Below are positions 61,150 through 64,000 of a stretch of DNA of 64,000 bases, one piece after another (positions within the stretch are counted from its first letter, which is position 1; each line of letters starts with the position of its first letter). Location: assembly GCA_023079485.1 (NCBI GenBank), contig CM041084.1, positions 129,158,792 through 129,222,791 on the forward strand, written 5' to 3'. The position numbers were made by a program, and so were the translations under genes. Source of the DNA: Archilochus colubris (taxonomy: Eukaryota; Chordata; Aves; Apodiformes; Trochilidae). The notes beneath the pieces are model-generated. The model worked only from the letters and a program-made list of their open reading frames with translations, was not told the origin of the DNA and did no database searches.

Positions 61150-64000
61150 GTGAGTATGAGTTTAACAATTCACATTTATCTCTTTGGCACAAGCCAAAGG
61201 GAAATTCAATGTAAACTAATATTCAGTTTAGCCATAGAAAATTATGGGAAGCTGTCTCCTCCTGCATGAGGGGTAGATAAGGAAGAATACAAATTGGCAT
61301 GTTCATAGGCCCTTACTGATAATGAATGGTGACTTGGGAAAGTTGTTTCAACTAACTTCACACAGAAAGTAACATGGCTATTATGGAGCAACACAGCAGA
61401 TGTTTTAATCTAGATCCATGTAGGTGGCCAGCAATGCTCTCGCATGATGTATGTGACCATTATAAAACAAACAAAGCCAGACAAAATCAGTGGCTCCTCT
61501 TCAGACAGAATTTATACATGGAAAAACTTGAAAGTGGACCATTTCTTGCCATTTCTCACTTGGTCATGCCAGGGGAGATTTCAAACTCTTTCTGGGAAGA
61601 TTAAAGTCTTAAGGAAAGTTTAGCCCCCCTTAAGAACCCATATACTCTGCCTTTAATTTTTGCTGTGAGCAGTGAAGAAGCAAACATCAGCTCTAAGAGT
61701 TACAGGTCAAAAGAGGGAGTGTGGAAATACAGTATAATAACTTATTAACACAAAATATTCTTCCCTCTCTATTACCATATAAGTAGCTCACTCTCCTTCC
61801 ACATTTATACACAGTAAATACTTTTAGCATCATCTTTTTCATTAGCCTGTTAGCTGCCTTGTAAACTTTTCATCCCTTCCTATATTTTGGCAAAACAATG
61901 TCTTCTGGTATCCACCACAAAAAACCCAAAGAGAACAACAGCTCCTAGTGAGTCCTTGAAAAAAAAACCAAAAACTTATTTGTTAAGTATTCTCCTCAGG
62001 GAAGCACTTAAATGCATACTTAGTTTCAAACATATGTTGAAATCCCATGGAAGTGAATCCAAGTGAATTCCTTTCCCCAGATCTTTCACAGACCACCACA
62101 ATGCTTTTGTCCAACAGCTTATTCTTTCTTGTATATTTAAAGAACTCTAACTTTCTATAATCTGTCTCTTATTGTGTTCACAGAGCTCTTGCCTTATAGA
62201 ATGAGCCTATTTTGGGGTGCAAAGTAGATGACAGCTTATGGAATTGAACTTTCTGCATGTAGTTTCACATGGGATGCACAGATAGGGTATTGAGGCTTGT
62301 TAGACTCCAGGATAACACATGCAATTTTGAAGAATATTCATTCTCTACTTACTCTTCAAAAAAGTCTCTCCTGCTAATGACTTCAGGATTTCAGTATAGG
62401 AGTGTTTAAATTCCCCAACAGTTTCTCAGGTTATTCTCAGCATAATTTGGCTGCTAATATACCAGCTTTAAGAACCCACTTTCCAAAATAAATATTGAAA
62501 ATGCAGCTACAAATAGCTCTTTAGGCAAGAAGGTCTGCTAGGTATTCTGGCCCAAATTTCTACATCTAACACTCTGTGGAATTTCATTTGCAGCTAATCC
62601 TCATGACCTTTATCTGTGTTAGGATAAAGCATGTATTTCTCTGCTGTTGATTTGCCTATATCCTGACGGGCATAAATTCCAGAGACCATAGAGTATAACA
62701 GTTTTGCAGAAAGCAGTGACTTCATTAAGGCTACTGTCTCCTTGCCTCTTCCTCCAGAGAAGGAAGAGAATTTCAGTAGAACATACACATCATGATTCTC
62801 TCAAAGACCCAAAGGTTTCTTTCTAAGATATCTTAAGACTTCTAAAATTTTAAGTCCCACTAAAGTAAATGAGAAAGTGCAGGAAACTCATTTCACAGGC
62901 AGGTTTATTGAGTTCTTTACCTACTTTCTGGTGGGCTAATTGCTCTGGTTAAGGATCAAAGGCAATGCTAACTGCTTTATGGACACAGGTGTCAGCCAGT
63001 TATCTGACTGGCAATAATTAAATAAAATCACACAATCAGCAGCTTGCAACTTACCCCTTCAGAGTGACCACTGCATGCCCAGTCACTCTGTCTGTATATA
63101 AACAAACTTGTAGGCTAAACAACATTTGAAACTCTCTGCTCATTGATAAGTATGGCTGGCAGAGCACTGTCACTTTGCCTCTTTAAACAGCTTCTTATGT
63201 TAAATGCCCTCCATTCATGTGAACAAAATCCTGTTGGTTCATGTTTGGTGGTAATGAGCCATTCTTTCTCCATCATGCTGCTGGACACTGAGTCTCTGCT
63301 CCTGCTTGGTGCTGCTGGACACACTGTCCTCTCTTTCCTGGAGCTGGTGCTAGACTGGCTCTGTATTACTGCAGCTGCTGGGCTTTGGACCTCTCCTCCT
63401 GGCAGTGGTTTGGCTGCTGGCACCTCTCTGCAGTTCTGGCACCGCTACATCTTTTTGGCTGCTTTATAGTTTATGAGCCTTCTATGAATCTGTTCTACTC
63501 TTCACTGTGGTTTTTTCATCCTCTTTATGCCTTATTCTGTCACCTTTCCTTTCTACCCTTTTCTTCTACCCTCCTCCTTAATGTACTTCATTCTCCTAAC
63601 CCTGAATAATCTATATAAACAAGACAGGAGCAAAACAGTACAAGAGAAAGGTGTCAGCAGTTCAGAGAGGGCAATGTAAGCACTCACTGCAGAACTGGTA
63701 ACTGGAAGTAAAAGATGGCTCTCATCACTTACCAACTAATTTGAAGCCAGAAGATCTGGGAGAAACAAACATGGGGAGATGATAACATAATTAATTCCTT
63801 GCTCCCTGAAAAAGTCATTAATTAATGCTTTAGAAAAGTTTCTTATTGAAATAGGCATGGGCTAATATTAAACGCAGTGAGATCTCTAAGTGTTCTAATT
63901 CTAATGTGTATCTCATGACTCAATACAGAAATATGAATATAATAAAACTTTAAAAAAATGAAATATTATTCTGCTTTGCTCTTATACAAACTGTCTATTT
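61150..64000 (+). other. MATN2: MATN2 intron 5 (5' part)
   Basis: Sequence after the GTGAGT donor to the end of the window. I looked for a further 123 bp EGF exon with flanking AG/GT and six cysteines and found none. Overlapping short frames at 63115-63470 have no motif and conflict with each other. The remaining eight EGF exons expected for matrilin-2 should lie downstream. Confidence 0.8.

Noticed and set aside
63115..63470. Opposed ~100-codon frames near the window end
   Set aside because: Checked for an EGF or VWA exon; the cysteine spacing is wrong and no matching splice pair exists.
1..64000. CRISPR arrays, operons, tRNA or rRNA genes and prokaryotic mobile elements
   Set aside because: None was seen. 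Gene structure, splice sites and repeats are those of a vertebrate nuclear genome.

Overview
This window is vertebrate nuclear DNA, almost certainly from a bird. The evidence is several CR1 retroposons (one long copy with an open reverse transcriptase frame and the ATTCTATG-type 3' end), avian-style retroviral LTRs, and introns shorter than those of mammals. I cannot name the species or order. There is no prokaryotic gene organisation. Nearly all open frames in the window are chance or repeat-derived; the real coding sequence is five short exons, all on the + strand.

Layout. Positions 1-16447 look like the last intron of LAPTM4B, invaded by a 2.9 kb CR1, two shorter CR1 pieces and a two-part pentanucleotide satellite. 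Positions 16448-16522 are the final coding exon of LAPTM4B (24 codons plus stop, with the two C-terminal PY motifs), followed by a 3' UTR of about 1.9 kb and a canonical AATAAA at 18440. Positions 18.5-29 kb are intergenic and hold a solo LTR (20758-21087) and another LTR-like element (26595-27066). A CpG island at about 29.0-30.1 kb contains a consensus splice donor at 29787/29788 and is the likely MATN2 promoter and non-coding first exon. MATN2 (matrilin-2) then runs to the end of the window: signal-peptide exon (38541-38673), first von Willebrand A domain (52368-52937), EGF 1 (57395-57517) and EGF 2 (61027-61149). The remaining EGF repeats, second VWA and coiled coil lie beyond 64000. The LAPTM4B-then-MATN2 order in the same orientation matches the known vertebrate arrangement (human 8q22), which supports both calls.

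How the genes relate. LAPTM4B is a lysosomal/endosomal membrane protein; matrilin-2 is a secreted filament-forming matrix adaptor. They are neighbours by ancestry and nothing here suggests shared function. All visible MATN2 exon junctions are phase 1, so the VWA exon and each EGF exon can be skipped or duplicated without shifting the frame.

Most unusual item: I see no new gene system. The best candidate for a second look is a 682 bp non-autonomous retrovirus-like element in MATN2 intron 1 (36639-37320, reverse orientation). It is bounded by an exact 6 bp target duplication, has one full 207 bp LTR and one LTR reduced to its terminal ~86 bp, and carries 45 bp tandem repeats inside. The solo LTR at 20758 shares blocks with it and appears to belong to a related family.
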